Assembly (NCBI RefSeq): GCF_023195775.1
Contig: NZ_CP096205.1
Span: 3,307,001 to 3,371,000 of the forward strand
Direction: 5' to 3'
Length of the DNA: 64,000 nt
DNA from: Flavobacterium azooxidireducens
GTDB lineage: Bacteria; Bacteroidota; Bacteroidia; Flavobacteriales; Flavobacteriaceae
This document shows positions 1 through 8,924 of this stretch, piece after piece. Position numbers and translations under genes: made by a program. Each line of letters opens with the position of its first letter. Position 1 is the first letter of the stretch. The notes under the pieces were generated by a model. It was given only the letters and a program-made list of their open reading frames with translations. It was not told the DNA's origin and did not search any database.

Positions 1-135
1 ACGAATTTTAAACCATTGTTTTAGTTGTTCGAGTATTTCAAAATGTTCACCAAACAAGACTTGCGAAACTTGTTCACTTCGATCATTTGGTTCAATTCTA
101 AGTGGAATGATGGCTAAATTGCAGATTCCGTACAT
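1..135 (-). CDS. SH3-domain cell-wall hydrolase (NlpC/P60 type), N-terminus only
   Basis: The minus strand opens with an ATG at 135 and stays open to the window edge, giving 45 residues beginning MYGICNLAIIPLR and including the run SQVLFGEHFEILE. This matches from memory the bacterial SH3 domain that begins many Bacteroidota NlpC/P60 (C40) peptidoglycan endopeptidases, where it positions a C-terminal Cys-His peptidase that would lie outside the window. There is no signal peptide in this part. It reads in the same direction as the thiolase gene just upstream, 19 bp away, so the two may be cotranscribed. The catalytic half cannot be seen, so the enzyme assignment rests on the SH3 sequence alone. 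Confidence 0.7.
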   Translation of the reverse strand, partial: MYGICNLAIIPLRIEPNDRSEQVSQVLFGEHFEILEQLKQWFKIR

Positions 136-154
136 GAAAATTAATGTTTCTTGA

Positions 155-1333
155 TTATGCTCTTTCGATTACAATTGCCGATGCACCACCGCCACCGTTG
201 CAAATTGCAGCAGCCCCAAGTTTTGCATTGTTTTGTTGTAATACATTTAGCAAAGTAACAATAATTCTTGCACCTGAACAACCCAGCGGATGACCTAATG
301 ATACAGCACCACCATTTACGTTCATTTTTGAACTATCAAGACCAAGTATTTTTGCGTTGGCCAATCCAACAACAGAGAACGCTTCATTAAATTCAAAAAA
401 ATCAACGTCATTAATTGAAAGCCCGGCTTTGTCTAACGCTTTAGGTAATGCTTTTGCAGGAGCTGTTGTAAACCATTTAGGTTCATGTGCTGCATCTGCA
501 TAGCTTTTAATGTACGCTAATGGTTTTAATCCCAACGAAAGTGCTTTTTCTTCACTCATTAAAATTAAAGCCGCTGCACCGTCGTTTATGGTGGAAGCAT
601 TTGCAGCTGTCACTGTTCCTTCTTTAGTGAAAGCAGGATTAAGACTTGGTATTTTATCTAATTTGACATTTGTAAATTCTTCATCTTTAGAAACAATTAT
701 TGGTTCACCTCTTCTTTGTGGAACAGCTACCGGAACGATTTCCGAGTCAAATTTTCCTTCAGACCATGCTTTTGCTGCACGTTCATAGGATTGAACTGCG
801 AAAGCATCTTGTTCTTCTCTTGATATTTTATATTCAGACGCACACAAATCGGCACTAACACCCATGGCATTATTGTCATATGCATCAGTTAAACCATCTT
901 TTTGCATGCCGTCTACCATTGTAGTTGGACCAAATTTATAACCATTACGTAAATGAACGTAATGCGGAATTAAACTCATGTTTTCCATACCACCGGCAAC
1001 CACAACATCGGCATCACCAGCTTGAATAGCTTGTGCACCTTGCATAACCGCTTTCATTCCCGAAGCACAAACCTTATTAACAGTTGTACACGGAACTGTA
1101 TTTGGTAATCCGGCTAAAATAGCAGCTTGTCTTGCAGGTGCTTGACCAACTCCGGCTTGCACCACGTTACCCATTAATACTTCATCAATATGTTTTGGAT
1201 CTAAATTTATTTTTGCTAATGCACCTTGAATGGCAATTGCTCCTAATTGTGATGCAGTTATAGTGGATAAACCTCCCATGAAACTACCAATAGGTGTTCT
1301 AACTGCTGATACGATAACTACTTTTTTATTCAT
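155..1333 (-). CDS. Acetyl-CoA C-acetyltransferase (thiolase)
   Basis: This is a 392-residue thiolase II enzyme that condenses two acetyl-CoA or cleaves 3-ketoacyl-CoA. The full family length is present. The acylated cysteine is C89 in NKVCASG, the histidine is H348 in the [10 protein letters not shown] signature, and the second catalytic cysteine is C378 in CNGGGG. It starts at ATG 1333 with no competing upstream start and is followed after 19 bp by the SH3-domain gene. No fatty-acid oxidation partners lie beside it. It could supply the last thiolytic step of the aminobenzoyl-CoA route 9 kb downstream, but nothing in the sequence ties them. Degradative versus biosynthetic use cannot be decided from sequence. 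Confidence 0.93.
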   Translation of the reverse strand: MNKKVVIVSAVRTPIGSFMGGLSTITASQLGAIAIQGALAKINLDPKHIDEVLMGNVVQAGVGQAPARQAAILAGLPNTVPCTTVNKVCASGMKAVMQGAQAIQAGDADVVVAGGMENMSLIPHYVHLRNGYKFGPTTMVDGMQKDGLTDAYDNNAMGVSADLCASEYKISREEQDAFAVQSYERAAKAWSEGKFDSEIVPVAVPQRRGEPIIVSKDEEFTNVKLDKIPSLNPAFTKEGTVTAANASTINDGAAALILMSEEKALSLGLKPLAYIKSYADAAHEPKWFTTAPAKALPKALDKAGLSINDVDFFEFNEAFSVVGLANAKILGLDSSKMNVNGGAVSLGHPLGCSGARIIVTLLNVLQQNNAKLGAAAICNGGGGASAIVIERA

Positions 1334-1558
1334 AACTAAGTTTGCGTTTGTTTATGTTGCGAAATTAACTATTTTGCGGCTATTTTTAGCATATAAATTA
1401 TATTTTTTATAATTTTTAAGGCAATTAGTTGGAATTTCGAATTTACTATTATTTTGTAAAGTCATACAATTATATTTTTTTATAATTTGGCTATGTAATT
1501 GACTTTTAAGTGATTTTAAACTAAAGCAAAAAAAATATTAAAAAAACATTATAAATAC

Positions 1559-1589
1559 TTGTAAACTAAAGAATGAAAAGCTACATTTG
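1559..1589 (+). promoter_or_regulatory. Promoter of the Ser-Pro-Arg tRNA cluster
   Basis: A TTG at 1559-1561 and TACATTTG at 1582-1589 are separated by 20 bp and fit the Bacteroidota consensus TTG-N19/20-TAnnTTTG exactly. The first tRNA begins 33 bp downstream at 1623, consistent with a short leader. Confidence 0.75.
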
Positions 1590-1622
1590 CAACCGCAAAA
1601 AAGTTAAGTTCTTTGCAGAATA

Positions 1623-1706
1623 GGAGAGGTGCCGGAGTGGTAACGGAGCAGATTGCTAATCTGTCGACGGGTAACTGTCGCCAGGGTTCGAGTCCCTGTC
1701 TCTCCG
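1623..1706 (+). tRNA. tRNA-Ser (anticodon GCT)
   Basis: The acceptor arm GGAGAGG (1623-1629) pairs with TCTCTCC (1699-1705), followed by discriminator G. The anticodon loop TTGCTAA carries GCT and reads AGC/AGU. The long variable arm, typical of class II serine tRNAs, is visible between the anticodon arm and the T arm CAGGGTTCGAGTCCCTG. CCA is not encoded. It is the first of three tRNAs behind one promoter. Confidence 0.97.
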
Positions 1707-1714
1707 CTTTTTTT

Positions 1715-1792
1715 CGGGGTGTAGCGTAGCCCGGTTATCGCGCCTGCTTTGGGAGCAGGAGGCCGCAGGTTCGAATCCTGCCACCCCGACCA
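1715..1792 (+). tRNA. tRNA-Pro (anticodon TGG)
   Basis: CGGGGTG (1715-1721) pairs with CACCCCG (1782-1788), then A and an encoded CCA at 1790-1792. The anticodon loop TTTGGGA carries TGG. The gene starts 8 bp after tRNA-Ser, so the two are cotranscribed. Confidence 0.96.
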
Positions 1793-1794
1793 AT

Positions 1795-1868
1795 GGCCCA
1801 GTAGCTCAGCTGGATAGAGCAACTGCCTTCTAAGCAGTAGGTCTCAGGTTCGAATCCTGACTGGGTCA
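1795..1868 (+). tRNA. tRNA-Arg (anticodon TCT)
   Basis: GGCCCAG (1795-1801) pairs with CTGGGTC (1861-1867), discriminator A. The anticodon loop CTTCTAA carries TCT and reads AGA/AGG, the main arginine codons of AT-rich genomes. No CCA is encoded. It ends the tRNA operon. A degenerate second copy lies 140 bp downstream. Confidence 0.96.
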
Positions 1869-1876
1869 CATTATAA

Positions 1877-1901
1877 AGTCCGTATTTTACGGGCTTTTTT
1901 T
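1877..1901 (+). terminator. Terminator of the tRNA operon
   Basis: AGTCCGTA and TACGGGCT form an 8-bp stem (one G-U) closing on TTT, followed by seven T, starting 9 bp after tRNA-Arg. Confidence 0.85.
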
Positions 1902-1939
1902 GTTTTTAAACGTAATGGTTTATGTGTTTTTTTTTAGAA

Positions 1940-2035
1940 TAGATAGAGCATACCAATTTTTAATAAGGAAGTCCGTTGGTTTGAATTCTGACTGGGTCAC
2001 ATTATAAAGTCCTTATTTTACGGGCTTTTTTTGGT
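1940..2035 (+). pseudogene. Decaying duplicate of tRNA-Arg(TCT) with its terminator
   Basis: From 1940 the sequence follows the tRNA-Arg gene from its D arm onward: GATAGAGCA is kept, the anticodon arm is scrambled, TTTGAATTCTG replaces TTCGAATCCTG, and GACTGGGTCACATTATAAAG at 1989-2008 is identical to the tRNA 3' end plus its flank. A second copy of the terminator hairpin (TCC TTA TTTTACGGGC) with a T run follows. The acceptor 5' strand and the anticodon stem are lost, so it cannot be a working tRNA. Confidence 0.8.
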
Positions 2036-2383
2036 TTTTGGACTTTTTTTAAGGTAAAAATGTTCCCTCACTGCCGCAAAGTAAAGCAGGCAGAAAGTTT
2101 AGGATGATTATATACTAAGAAAACAGAAAGGGATTGCTACGTAATGTTTAATTGCTTTTGCTAAAAAGAAAGAAAGGCAAGAATTTTTGAATGATTAAAA
2201 AGTTGAGAACTGAGACGAAAGATATTTTTCTCACAGAAAGCAGGGAAATCAGAGAAGGACTGCTTCGACAGTTTACTTTCGCTAGTGTTCTACGAGATGA
2301 CAAGATTAAGGGAGACTGCGACTGAAAACTTGTACTTTTGTGGTATTTAATTTGTTTTGAAATGCTTTGATGCACTGAATTTG

Positions 2384-2555
2384 GTGAGGGATTGAAGTGG
2401 AAAGCCCGCAGGAGAAAGGTTTGCGTTTTTGCGGGTTGTGCCGGCGACCAAAGAAGCCGAGCACAACCCGACAAAAACCAACCTTTGGTACGATCCCGAT
2501 ATCTATCGGGATGCAGCGAAAAGCCCGACCCGGAGCTTGCGGAGGGGCACGCCCA
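2384..2555 (+). repeat. GC-rich structured repeat, copy 1 (possible Flavo-1-like RNA)
   Basis: This GC-rich block in AT-rich DNA starts GTGAGGGATTGAAGTGG and ends GGGGCACGCCCA. Inside are an exact 10-bp inverted repeat CGGGTTGTGC / GCACAACCCG and the near-palindrome ATCCCGATATCTATCGGGAT, then GCAGCGAAAAGCCCG. The start, the near-palindrome, the GCAGCG-AGCCCG word and the CACGCCCA end all recur in the same order at 37031-37164. I recall such elements as frequent in flavobacterial intergenic DNA and possibly the Rfam Flavo-1 family, but could not check. Confidence 0.6.
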
Positions 2556-2617
2556 AGCTTTTAGTAAGGAGTGGATAGTTTGGAGTTTTAGGTTTTAAGT
2601 TTCAAGTTTTGGTAATA

Positions 2618-2653
2618 AAAGAAAGAGAAAACATTTCTGCTTTCTCTTTCTTT
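2618..2653 (-). terminator. Terminator of the DUF4369 lipoprotein gene
   Basis: A 13-bp perfect stem AAAGAAAGAGAAA / TTTCTCTTTCTTT with a 10-nt loop lies 21 bp past the stop codon of the minus-strand gene. It is A/T rich and T-flanked, so it may work as a weak terminator. Confidence 0.55.
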
Positions 2654-2673
2654 ATTTTTAAATCTATGTTTTA

Positions 2674-3393
2674 TTATTGTTCTATTTTTCGTCGTTCTTG
2701 GATGAATTTGGTTAGCATTTTACCGTATTTGGAGTCGGCTACTTTGGGTGACATCGAGTTATGAATGGTGTCTAAATATTTTAGTTGAGCATCGTGAATT
2801 TCTGATAATGCAACATACGGACTCACTTCGTGCTCTTTTTGATTAAGGGCAAAATTGATGGTGTATAAATATTTGCGTTTGATGAGTTTTTCGTTTGCCA
2901 CCTTAATACTGTCTAACCTGGATTGGTTGTTTTCTTGTTTGGCTTTGATTTCTTTTTCTAACAATACCAGTTGCTCGTTGGTAAATCTGGAATTGATTTT
3001 TAAGAAATCTTGAAAAAGGTCATGGTTTTTGGAGCCTTTTACTACTGCATTGGCATAGAAGGTTTCTAACGAAGTATCGATAGAAAGGTTTCCCGGCTCG
3101 GCAAAAACCACTAAATTATTGTCTAACGAATTCGATTGTCCGCGATCTAAAAATAAGTATAGCATTTCCGGCGAATCGATTTTTAAATGGCTTTCAAATT
3201 CTGATTTCCCATCAAATATGATGGAATCTACCACTACTAAAGTGGAATCTTGAAGCATTTGGATGTATAATTTTCCTTGTTTAATTCCTTTTACATTTCC
3301 TGTAATGTGGAGGTTGGCATCGCCTATGGTTTCTTCTTTTTTACAAGCGATAAACAGACTGAATGCTACGAAAAGCAATACGGTTTTTTTCAT
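2674..3393 (-). CDS. DUF4369 lipoprotein
   Basis: This 239-residue lipoprotein begins with a short hydrophobic signal ending IAC at C17, the lipidation cysteine. Residues about 25-125 (NLHITGNVKG ... MLYLFLDRGQ) fit the DUF4369 beta-rich domain found at the N-terminus of many Bacteroidota thioredoxin-like lipoproteins. Here the C-terminal part is a charged helical stretch with several KANE/KEI-type repeats and no CxxC thioredoxin motif, so redox activity is unlikely. It is probably anchored in the outer or inner membrane facing the periplasm. The DUF819 gene lies 27 bp upstream on the same strand. Function is unknown. Confidence 0.8.
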   Translation of the reverse strand: MKKTVLLFVAFSLFIACKKEETIGDANLHITGNVKGIKQGKLYIQMLQDSTLVVVDSIIFDGKSEFESHLKIDSPEMLYLFLDRGQSNSLDNNLVVFAEPGNLSIDTSLETFYANAVVKGSKNHDLFQDFLKINSRFTNEQLVLLEKEIKAKQENNQSRLDSIKVANEKLIKRKYLYTINFALNQKEHEVSPYVALSEIHDAQLKYLDTIHNSMSPKVADSKYGKMLTKFIQERRKIEQ

Positions 3394-3420
3394 TTTTTTA
3401 TTTAATCGATTTTTGTTAAT

Positions 3421-4728
3421 TTATTGAATTGGTGCTGAAATTTCCATTAGATAGGCACAAAGTAAAGCACCGTAGGTTCCAACTACGTAGCCAAAAACAG
3501 CCAGTAAAACGCCCACGCTTGCCAATGATGGATGAAATGCCGAGGCGATAATGGGTGCCGATGCTGCTCCGCCAATATTGGCCTTACTTCCCACAGCGAG
3601 GAAGAAAAACGGAGCTTTAATTATTTTTGCTACGATGATGAGTAGAAGTACGTGGATTGCCATCCAAATCAATCCCACGACTAATAGTCCGGGATTGCTG
3701 AGAACGGAACCTAAATCCATTTTCATTCCGATGGATGCGACTAGAATGTAAATGAATACACTACCGATTTTGCTGGCACCGGCTCCTTCATATTGTTTGA
3801 GTTTAGTAAATGAAAAGATGATACCGAGTGCGGTAGCAAATGTTACCATCCAAAAGAAGCGGTCGCCAAACGTAGAAACAAAGGTGGTAGGGTCGTTTAC
3901 GGCTTCGAAATTGGCTTTTAAGATATCAGAAATAGTGTTACTTCCCCAGTGTGAAAGTCCGACTGCCGTGAAAGCGATTCCTAAAATAATCATTAAATCG
4001 GTAAGGCTTGGGTTTCTGGTCACGCTTGCGGCATAGGTTGAAACTTTATTTTTTAATTCTTCAATTGAACTGTTATCGGCTTTTAACCACTTGTCGATTT
4101 TTTCTTTTCTTCCAATTCCAAATAGGAGAACTGCCATCCAAATGTTAGCTACGACAATGTCAACTAACACCATCGCACCGTATTTTTCTTGGTTGTATTT
4201 AAATACTTCGAGCATAGCAGCTTGGTTTGCACCACCGCCAATCCAACTTCCGGCTAATGTGGAAAGTCCACGCCAAACGGCATCGAAACCTGCTCCGCCA
4301 ACAGTTTCTGGAGAAAAGATAGACACAATTAATATGGCAATTGGTCCGCCAATGATAACACCAATTGTTCCGGTAAAAAACATGATTAGTGCTTTTGGTC
4401 CTAATTTGAACATGGCTTTTAAATCAATGCTCAATGTCATTAAAACTAATGCAGCGGGTAATAAATAGCGACTGGCTACAAAGTAGATGGATGATTTTTT
4501 AGTAACAGTTTCTCCATTTTCAGCAACTTCGCTCCATTCCGGTGAAATGATATTTAGCGAACTAAATATTGAAGGAAGCAAATAACACATTAATAACGAC
4601 GGAAAAATAACATAGAATTTTTTCCAAAAACCTTCTTTGATGGAAGAGGTGTAAAAGACAAATGCTAACAAAAGCATTAATAATCCAAAAACGATGGTAT
4701 CGTCTGTAATGTAAGGTGCGTTTTTCAT
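3421..4728 (-). CDS. DUF819 family integral membrane protein
   Basis: The 435-residue product has roughly ten or more membrane segments and glycine-rich signatures such as GGGANQAAM and KANIGGAASAPI, which I recognise as the DUF819 (YjcL-like) family of permease-shaped proteins with two homologous halves resembling anion-symporter folds. No substrate is established. The start at 4728 precedes a hydrophobic segment directly. The gene reads into the DUF4369 lipoprotein 27 bp later, so the two probably form a transcription unit. Length agrees with the family. Confidence 0.85.
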   Translation of the reverse strand: MKNAPYITDDTIVFGLLMLLLAFVFYTSSIKEGFWKKFYVIFPSLLMCYLLPSIFSSLNIISPEWSEVAENGETVTKKSSIYFVASRYLLPAALVLMTLSIDLKAMFKLGPKALIMFFTGTIGVIIGGPIAILIVSIFSPETVGGAGFDAVWRGLSTLAGSWIGGGANQAAMLEVFKYNQEKYGAMVLVDIVVANIWMAVLLFGIGRKEKIDKWLKADNSSIEELKNKVSTYAASVTRNPSLTDLMIILGIAFTAVGLSHWGSNTISDILKANFEAVNDPTTFVSTFGDRFFWMVTFATALGIIFSFTKLKQYEGAGASKIGSVFIYILVASIGMKMDLGSVLSNPGLLVVGLIWMAIHVLLLIIVAKIIKAPFFFLAVGSKANIGGAASAPIIASAFHPSLASVGVLLAVFGYVVGTYGALLCAYLMEISAPIQ

Positions 4729-4805
4729 TCGTTGTAATTTGGGTGCAAAATAGGGATTTTTTGAAAATTCTTGGGTGTTTTTTTGAGTAAGTTGTAAAAG
4801 TGAGC

Positions 4806-4822
4806 CTCGAATTCACGAATTA
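4806..4822. repeat. Intergenic cacgaatt word repeat
   Basis: The string CTCGAATTCACGAATTAA upstream of the DUF819 gene is one of three places in the window (others at 10684-10712 and 16079-16108) where short drifting copies of cacgaatt or cacggat words sit beside minus-strand genes. Confidence 0.45.
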
Positions 4823-4923
4823 AATTATTAGAACACAGATTTTAGAAATTCTTAAAATTTGCAAAATCTATTTTTTTAATATTTCTCTAATTTTGCAAAT
4901 CAGTGTTCTTTTCTTTTTTTACC

Positions 4924-4957
4924 AAAAAAAATCCCTGAAAATTTCGATTCAGGGATT
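4924..4957 (-). terminator. Terminator of the M61 peptidase gene
   Basis: On the minus strand AATCCCTGAA pairs with TTCAGGGATT across an 8-nt loop and is followed by a run of T (plus-strand A run 4924-4930). It starts 22 bp after the stop codon at 4979. Confidence 0.9.
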
Positions 4958-4978
4958 CATATAAACTATTTTTTAATT

Positions 4979-6838
4979 TTAACCTCTTAGCCAAGCTTCG
5001 CGAAGTGCCTTTTTAGATTCGTCTGTGGCTTGATAACCGTCCATTTCATCCATTGGAACTTTCATGGTTCCTTTTAAAGTCAGTTCTTTATCCTCTCTTT
5101 TGATTACAAAAGTGATTGGGTCATTTTCTTGCCAAGACATGCTTCCGATAATCATATCGTAGATATTGTCAAGATTGTATTTTGTGTCATTAATTGAAAC
5201 AATGATGTCACCACCTTGTAATCCCATTGATTTCATGAAGTCATTTAATTCAATTCCCGGAAGAACGATGATTTCTTTGGTGGTTGGATTTACTGTAATG
5301 TAAGGCGATTGACCTTTTAAGAAAATATTACCCGGCACTTGAATTTTAGTTTTACTCACGCCAACTTTAGCAAAAAATTCTTCATAATTTAAAGGTGTTG
5401 TACCTCCAACATACGTATCTAAAAATGTTCTGATTTCAGGAAATGTAACAGAAACTATTTTGTTGAACAATTCGCTGTCTTCAAATGGTTTTTCGTTACC
5501 GTATTCTTTGGAAAGTTTTTGCATTAAATCTAAAATTCCACGTTCACCATTGCTTAATTCACGTAATTTAATATCTAAACACATGGCAATTAATGCTCCT
5601 TTTTCATATACGTTTAAATAGGAATCTTTGAACTCTTTTTTCAATACTTCGGCACTCATTTTTGTGAAGGGCATCGTATCATCAAAGCGTTGCGAATTGG
5701 TTATTTTTCCTGCCATTCTTTGATAAAATTCTGTTTCATCTATTAAACCTTGATTGACTTGAAACAAGTTGGCAAAATACTCTGTTATTCCTTCATACAT
5801 CCACAAATGTTGTGACATTTTAGGTGTGTTGAAATCAAAAAAATGAATTTCTTTAGAATGAACACTCAATGGTGTTACAATATGAAAAAACTCATGCGAA
5901 ACCACATCTACCATACTTTGGTTTAATTGTTCTGCATCCATGGCTTCCGGAAAAACAACAACAGTGGAAGTATTGTGTTCTAACGCTCCAAAACCTTTGG
6001 CATCTTCTTTTTCATAATCAGATAAATATAGAAGAATGGCATATTTTTTTGTGTTGTTAATCGGTCCTAAGAATTTCTTTTGAGCTTTCATCATTGTTTC
6101 CATTGCGGGCTTAAAATCTTCTGCCGTGTACATTCCGTTTGGCGAATGAACACTGATGATGATCTCCATATCATCTACCATAAAGGAAGCACTTTTCTCT
6201 TTGGTATACATGATTGGATTGTCGGCCAATTCAGCATATCTTGAAGCTTTAAAAACATCAACCGCATCGCTTTTATCCAAATCTACCATAGCTGAAGCAC
6301 CGTGCAAATGAGTTGCTTTAGTAATGGTTAATTGATACGGAAGTTCGTTCAAATCTTTAAAATAACCCACAAAAGCATGAGTATTTATCACGAAATTTTC
6401 ACCTTCTAAAATGTTGGTTCCTGCTGGAGAAAAAATATCGCCTTGACCAAATTCGGTGCCTGTTTCAGAATCGTAAGTGTCATTTATTAAGTAACTAACG
6501 TAGGCTAACTTTTTTGCGTTTTTAATTACCCACGAATTTTCATCCATTTTGGCAACAGAAAGTTCTTTTCCTTTGGCATCGTAGGCTTTAAAATTATCAA
6601 CATATCTTCCATAATCATCTTCAGAATAGGTTCCGGGAACAATTTTAGGAAGGAAAAAAGTGGTTTCGTCAGTTTTGATTTTTGGTGGCGTAATTTTTAC
6701 TGAAACCCTGTCGTTGTTGATTTTTACTAAATCAAGAGCAACATGAATTTCGTTGATTTTGTTTTGTGCAAAAGCTACACTGCTAGTTAGTAATAAAAAC
6801 ACGCTTGAAAGCACAAGCGATAAAAATGATTTTCTCAT
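4979..6838 (-). CDS. M61 family metallopeptidase with PDZ domain
   Basis: This 619-residue secreted enzyme has a signal peptide ending VAFAQ near residue 25. An all-beta N-terminal region precedes a gluzincin core with the zinc site HEFFH at 315-319 and the third ligand expected in YEGITEY (E349 or E353). Residues about 505-590 form a PDZ domain (GLQGGDIIVSIND). This order is that of M61 glycyl aminopeptidases, which remove Gly or Ala from peptide N-termini. All zinc residues are intact. It has its own terminator, and the terminator of the next operon lies about 50 bp upstream, so it is monocistronic. Likely periplasmic. Confidence 0.92.
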   Translation of the reverse strand: MRKSFLSLVLSSVFLLLTSSVAFAQNKINEIHVALDLVKINNDRVSVKITPPKIKTDETTFFLPKIVPGTYSEDDYGRYVDNFKAYDAKGKELSVAKMDENSWVIKNAKKLAYVSYLINDTYDSETGTEFGQGDIFSPAGTNILEGENFVINTHAFVGYFKDLNELPYQLTITKATHLHGASAMVDLDKSDAVDVFKASRYAELADNPIMYTKEKSASFMVDDMEIIISVHSPNGMYTAEDFKPAMETMMKAQKKFLGPINNTKKYAILLYLSDYEKEDAKGFGALEHNTSTVVVFPEAMDAEQLNQSMVDVVSHEFFHIVTPLSVHSKEIHFFDFNTPKMSQHLWMYEGITEYFANLFQVNQGLIDETEFYQRMAGKITNSQRFDDTMPFTKMSAEVLKKEFKDSYLNVYEKGALIAMCLDIKLRELSNGERGILDLMQKLSKEYGNEKPFEDSELFNKIVSVTFPEIRTFLDTYVGGTTPLNYEEFFAKVGVSKTKIQVPGNIFLKGQSPYITVNPTTKEIIVLPGIELNDFMKSMGLQGGDIIVSINDTKYNLDNIYDMIIGSMSWQENDPITFVIKREDKELTLKGTMKVPMDEMDGYQATDESKKALREAWLRG

Positions 6839-6891
6839 GAATGTTTAATTTAAGCGATAAGTAGTCAAAAGACCTAATTCGTTACAAATAA

Positions 6892-6921
6892 CAACAAAAA
6901 ACGCCTTATTGAAAAGCGTTT
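6892..6921 (-). terminator. Terminator of the DUF2089/YIP1/hydrolase operon
   Basis: On the minus strand AAACGC pairs with GCGTTT across an 11-nt loop and runs into TTTTTTG. It lies 22 bp past the stop of the hydrolase gene. Confidence 0.75.
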
Positions 6922-6942
6922 ATTGTTAAGTATTTACTAAAA

Positions 6943-8337
6943 TTATTTTGTTTGAATGAGAATCCAGTCTTTAATATCAATTAAAACAGTGGGTGAGAAG
7001 CTTTGTTCAATCGATCCATATTCATCAGTTGAACCGGTTACACTTTCTTGAAAAAGATGATTTAATTTTGGATATTCTTTTAAGGTTACTTTTTTGTTTC
7101 CGGCTTTATCCAAGGCATTTTTAATTCCGGTCATATTTGATTTTGGTGGAACTTGTAGGTCGTTCTCACCATTAAGTACCAAAACCGGACATTTTACTTT
7201 TTTTAAATATTCTTCCGGTTTAAATCGTACAAAATTTCTAAACCAAGGATAGGAAACACTTTCAATTTGCTGACTAATCATTTGATTTTTATCGGTTTCA
7301 CTCAAATTTGCAAATGACGGATCATTCTTAAATATATTTATAAAAACGTTTTCTAAATCAGATTTTAGATCATTATAGGTTTTATTGCTTTTTACCAAAT
7401 CGTAAATTAGTTTGTTGTTTTTTTGTGCTTCAGCAATTTCAACTTCGGAGGCTCCACTCACTTTTGCAATTAAATAAGTTTGTTCCATAAGCAATTCGTC
7501 ACACGGAATTCCGGGAGCGGCGAGAAGCACAATAAAGTTGATGTTTTTGTCTTTGGAAGCAACAATTGGTGCAATCATTCCACCTTCGCTGTGACCAATT
7601 AGACCAATTTTTTTTGGATTGACCCCTTTTTTTGTTTTGATGAATGACACAGCCGCTTCAATATCCGTGGCAAAATCATGCGATGTAGAAGTAGTAGGAT
7701 CTCCGCCGGATTGTCCAATACCTCTGTCGTCAATTCGTAAAACACCGATGCCATTTTTAGTTAAATAATCAGCGATTACCCAAAACGGTTTGTGTCCAAG
7801 AATTTCAGAATTTCGGTCTTGTTGACCGCTTCCTGAAATTAAAATCACAACCGGGAAATTATCCAATTTGGGAGAAGTTAGTGTTCCGCCTAATGTAATC
7901 TTATCTTTTTCATTGACAAAAGTTACTTCCTCAATTTCATAATTAAATGGCGGTTTTGGTTCTTGAGGCCGTTTTACTTTTTTAACTTCGGTTTGCGTTC
8001 GGCTTAATTTTAAAGGTAAATTTTGACCATTTTGAGAAAAAACACCTTCAAATTCATTAGAATCATTCAGTTTTCCGGAATAGGAAAAATTTGCTTGATC
8101 GAATTTAAAAACGAGTGTTTTATCTTCAAAAGTTACGGAGGAAAGCGGAATTCCTTTTGCATTTTGTTGCGGAATATCCATTGTTCCACTGTATGCTGAA
8201 TTAGCTAATGCGAAATCAAAACCAAAATGGAGTTCGGTTCCCATAACGCTAATTTTGCCATACCATTTTCCGCTAATGTCTTGGGAAAATAAATTTAATG
8301 AAACAATTAGAAACGATAGTACTACCATTTTTTTCAT
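6943..8337 (-). CDS. Secreted alpha/beta hydrolase with lipocalin-like N-domain
   Basis: I take the start at 8337 (MKKMVVLSFLIV), which gives a proper signal peptide ending FSQ; the frame is open 126 bp further but that extension would run into the upstream gene. The 464 residues split into a beta-rich N-terminal domain (about 20-130) and an alpha/beta hydrolase with nucleophile S250 in GHSEGG, an acid in NGEND and histidine in LNHLF. It probably is a periplasmic esterase or peptidase of the family often labelled dienelactone-hydrolase-like; the substrate cannot be told. It is the last gene of a four-gene operon, 11 bp after the YIP1 gene. Confidence 0.87.
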   Translation of the reverse strand: MKKMVVLSFLIVSLNLFSQDISGKWYGKISVMGTELHFGFDFALANSAYSGTMDIPQQNAKGIPLSSVTFEDKTLVFKFDQANFSYSGKLNDSNEFEGVFSQNGQNLPLKLSRTQTEVKKVKRPQEPKPPFNYEIEEVTFVNEKDKITLGGTLTSPKLDNFPVVILISGSGQQDRNSEILGHKPFWVIADYLTKNGIGVLRIDDRGIGQSGGDPTTSTSHDFATDIEAAVSFIKTKKGVNPKKIGLIGHSEGGMIAPIVASKDKNINFIVLLAAPGIPCDELLMEQTYLIAKVSGASEVEIAEAQKNNKLIYDLVKSNKTYNDLKSDLENVFINIFKNDPSFANLSETDKNQMISQQIESVSYPWFRNFVRFKPEEYLKKVKCPVLVLNGENDLQVPPKSNMTGIKNALDKAGNKKVTLKEYPKLNHLFQESVTGSTDEYGSIEQSFSPTVLIDIKDWILIQTK

Positions 8338-8348
8338 TTGATGAAAGA

Positions 8349-8924
8349 TTAAAGTTGTGAGAATACGATTTTGGAAATTATTTCGGTGATTATAACCACA
8401 ATTATAAAATAAATAATGTGCTTTTTTTCTTTTGAATTGGTGGCTGTTTTGAAACCATTCCAACTAAGCAATGAAAACCAAACTAAGGCTAGTATAGAAA
8501 AAATTGTAAAGATGAGTAGTAGTGCTGTATCGGATAATAAAAACGATTCGGTACTTTGATTTGCAGCCATCTCAATCACTCGCTTTCCAACTTTGTCCAT
8601 TTGATTATTTAAGTTGAATACGGGTAGAATATAGAATGGAACTCTGGCGATTAGTGTGGTTGTCAACAAATCAATTAACCGAGTTTTTGAATTGATAAAT
8701 TTGCCTAAGAAATAAAGCATTAGCGTTAATAAAATGGTATTGATGATGTTGTCCGACAACACTTGAAGAAATAAAATTGATTCTACAAAATGTAAATCAA
8801 TAATCCCATCAAAACGACCATTAAATAGCGAACCTATTAATGACCCAATTAACAAAGCAAATAGACCAAAAAGGGCCAACTTTTTTTCAGAATAGGTTTC
8901 AAAAGGGTTAATTATTTTCATCAT
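8349..8924 (-). CDS. YIP1 family membrane protein
   Basis: A 191-residue protein with about five hydrophobic segments and the Yip1-like opening INPFETYSEKKLALFG followed by a glycine-rich first membrane helix. The family is common in bacteria beside envelope-stress genes and has no defined biochemical role there. Its start (ATGATG at 8924/8921) overlaps the end of the preceding gene by 17 bp, so translation is probably coupled. It may assist the membrane-anchored product of the upstream gene or the secreted hydrolase downstream. Confidence 0.72.
   Translation of the reverse strand: MMKIINPFETYSEKKLALFGLFALLIGSLIGSLFNGRFDGIIDLHFVESILFLQVLSDNIINTILLTLMLYFLGKFINSKTRLIDLLTTTLIARVPFYILPVFNLNNQMDKVGKRVIEMAANQSTESFLLSDTALLLIFTIFSILALVWFSLLSWNGFKTATNSKEKKHIIYFIIVVIITEIISKIVFSQL

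Larger units (their letters stand above)
1869..2673. other. Gene-free stretch of 0.8 kb
   Basis: No credible coding region lies here; open frames at 2148-2474 and 2392-2598 have no family-like sequence and run through repeats. In order it holds the tRNA terminator, the decaying tRNA-Arg copy with a second terminator, an AT-rich stretch with a possible fragment of a dispersed repeat near 2260-2320 (cttcgacagtttactttcgc), the GC-rich element at 2384-2555, a short word repeat near 2580-2612 and the terminator of the minus-strand gene at 2674. Confidence 0.7.

Noticed and set aside
1604..1822. Minus-strand open frame over the tRNA cluster
   Set aside because: It is antisense to two tRNA genes and only reflects their GC content.
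2148..2598. Two overlapping open frames as genes
   Set aside because: They cross a GC-rich repeat and the preceding AT-rich DNA; the translations are low-complexity, lack family signatures and start without promoter or neighbour context.
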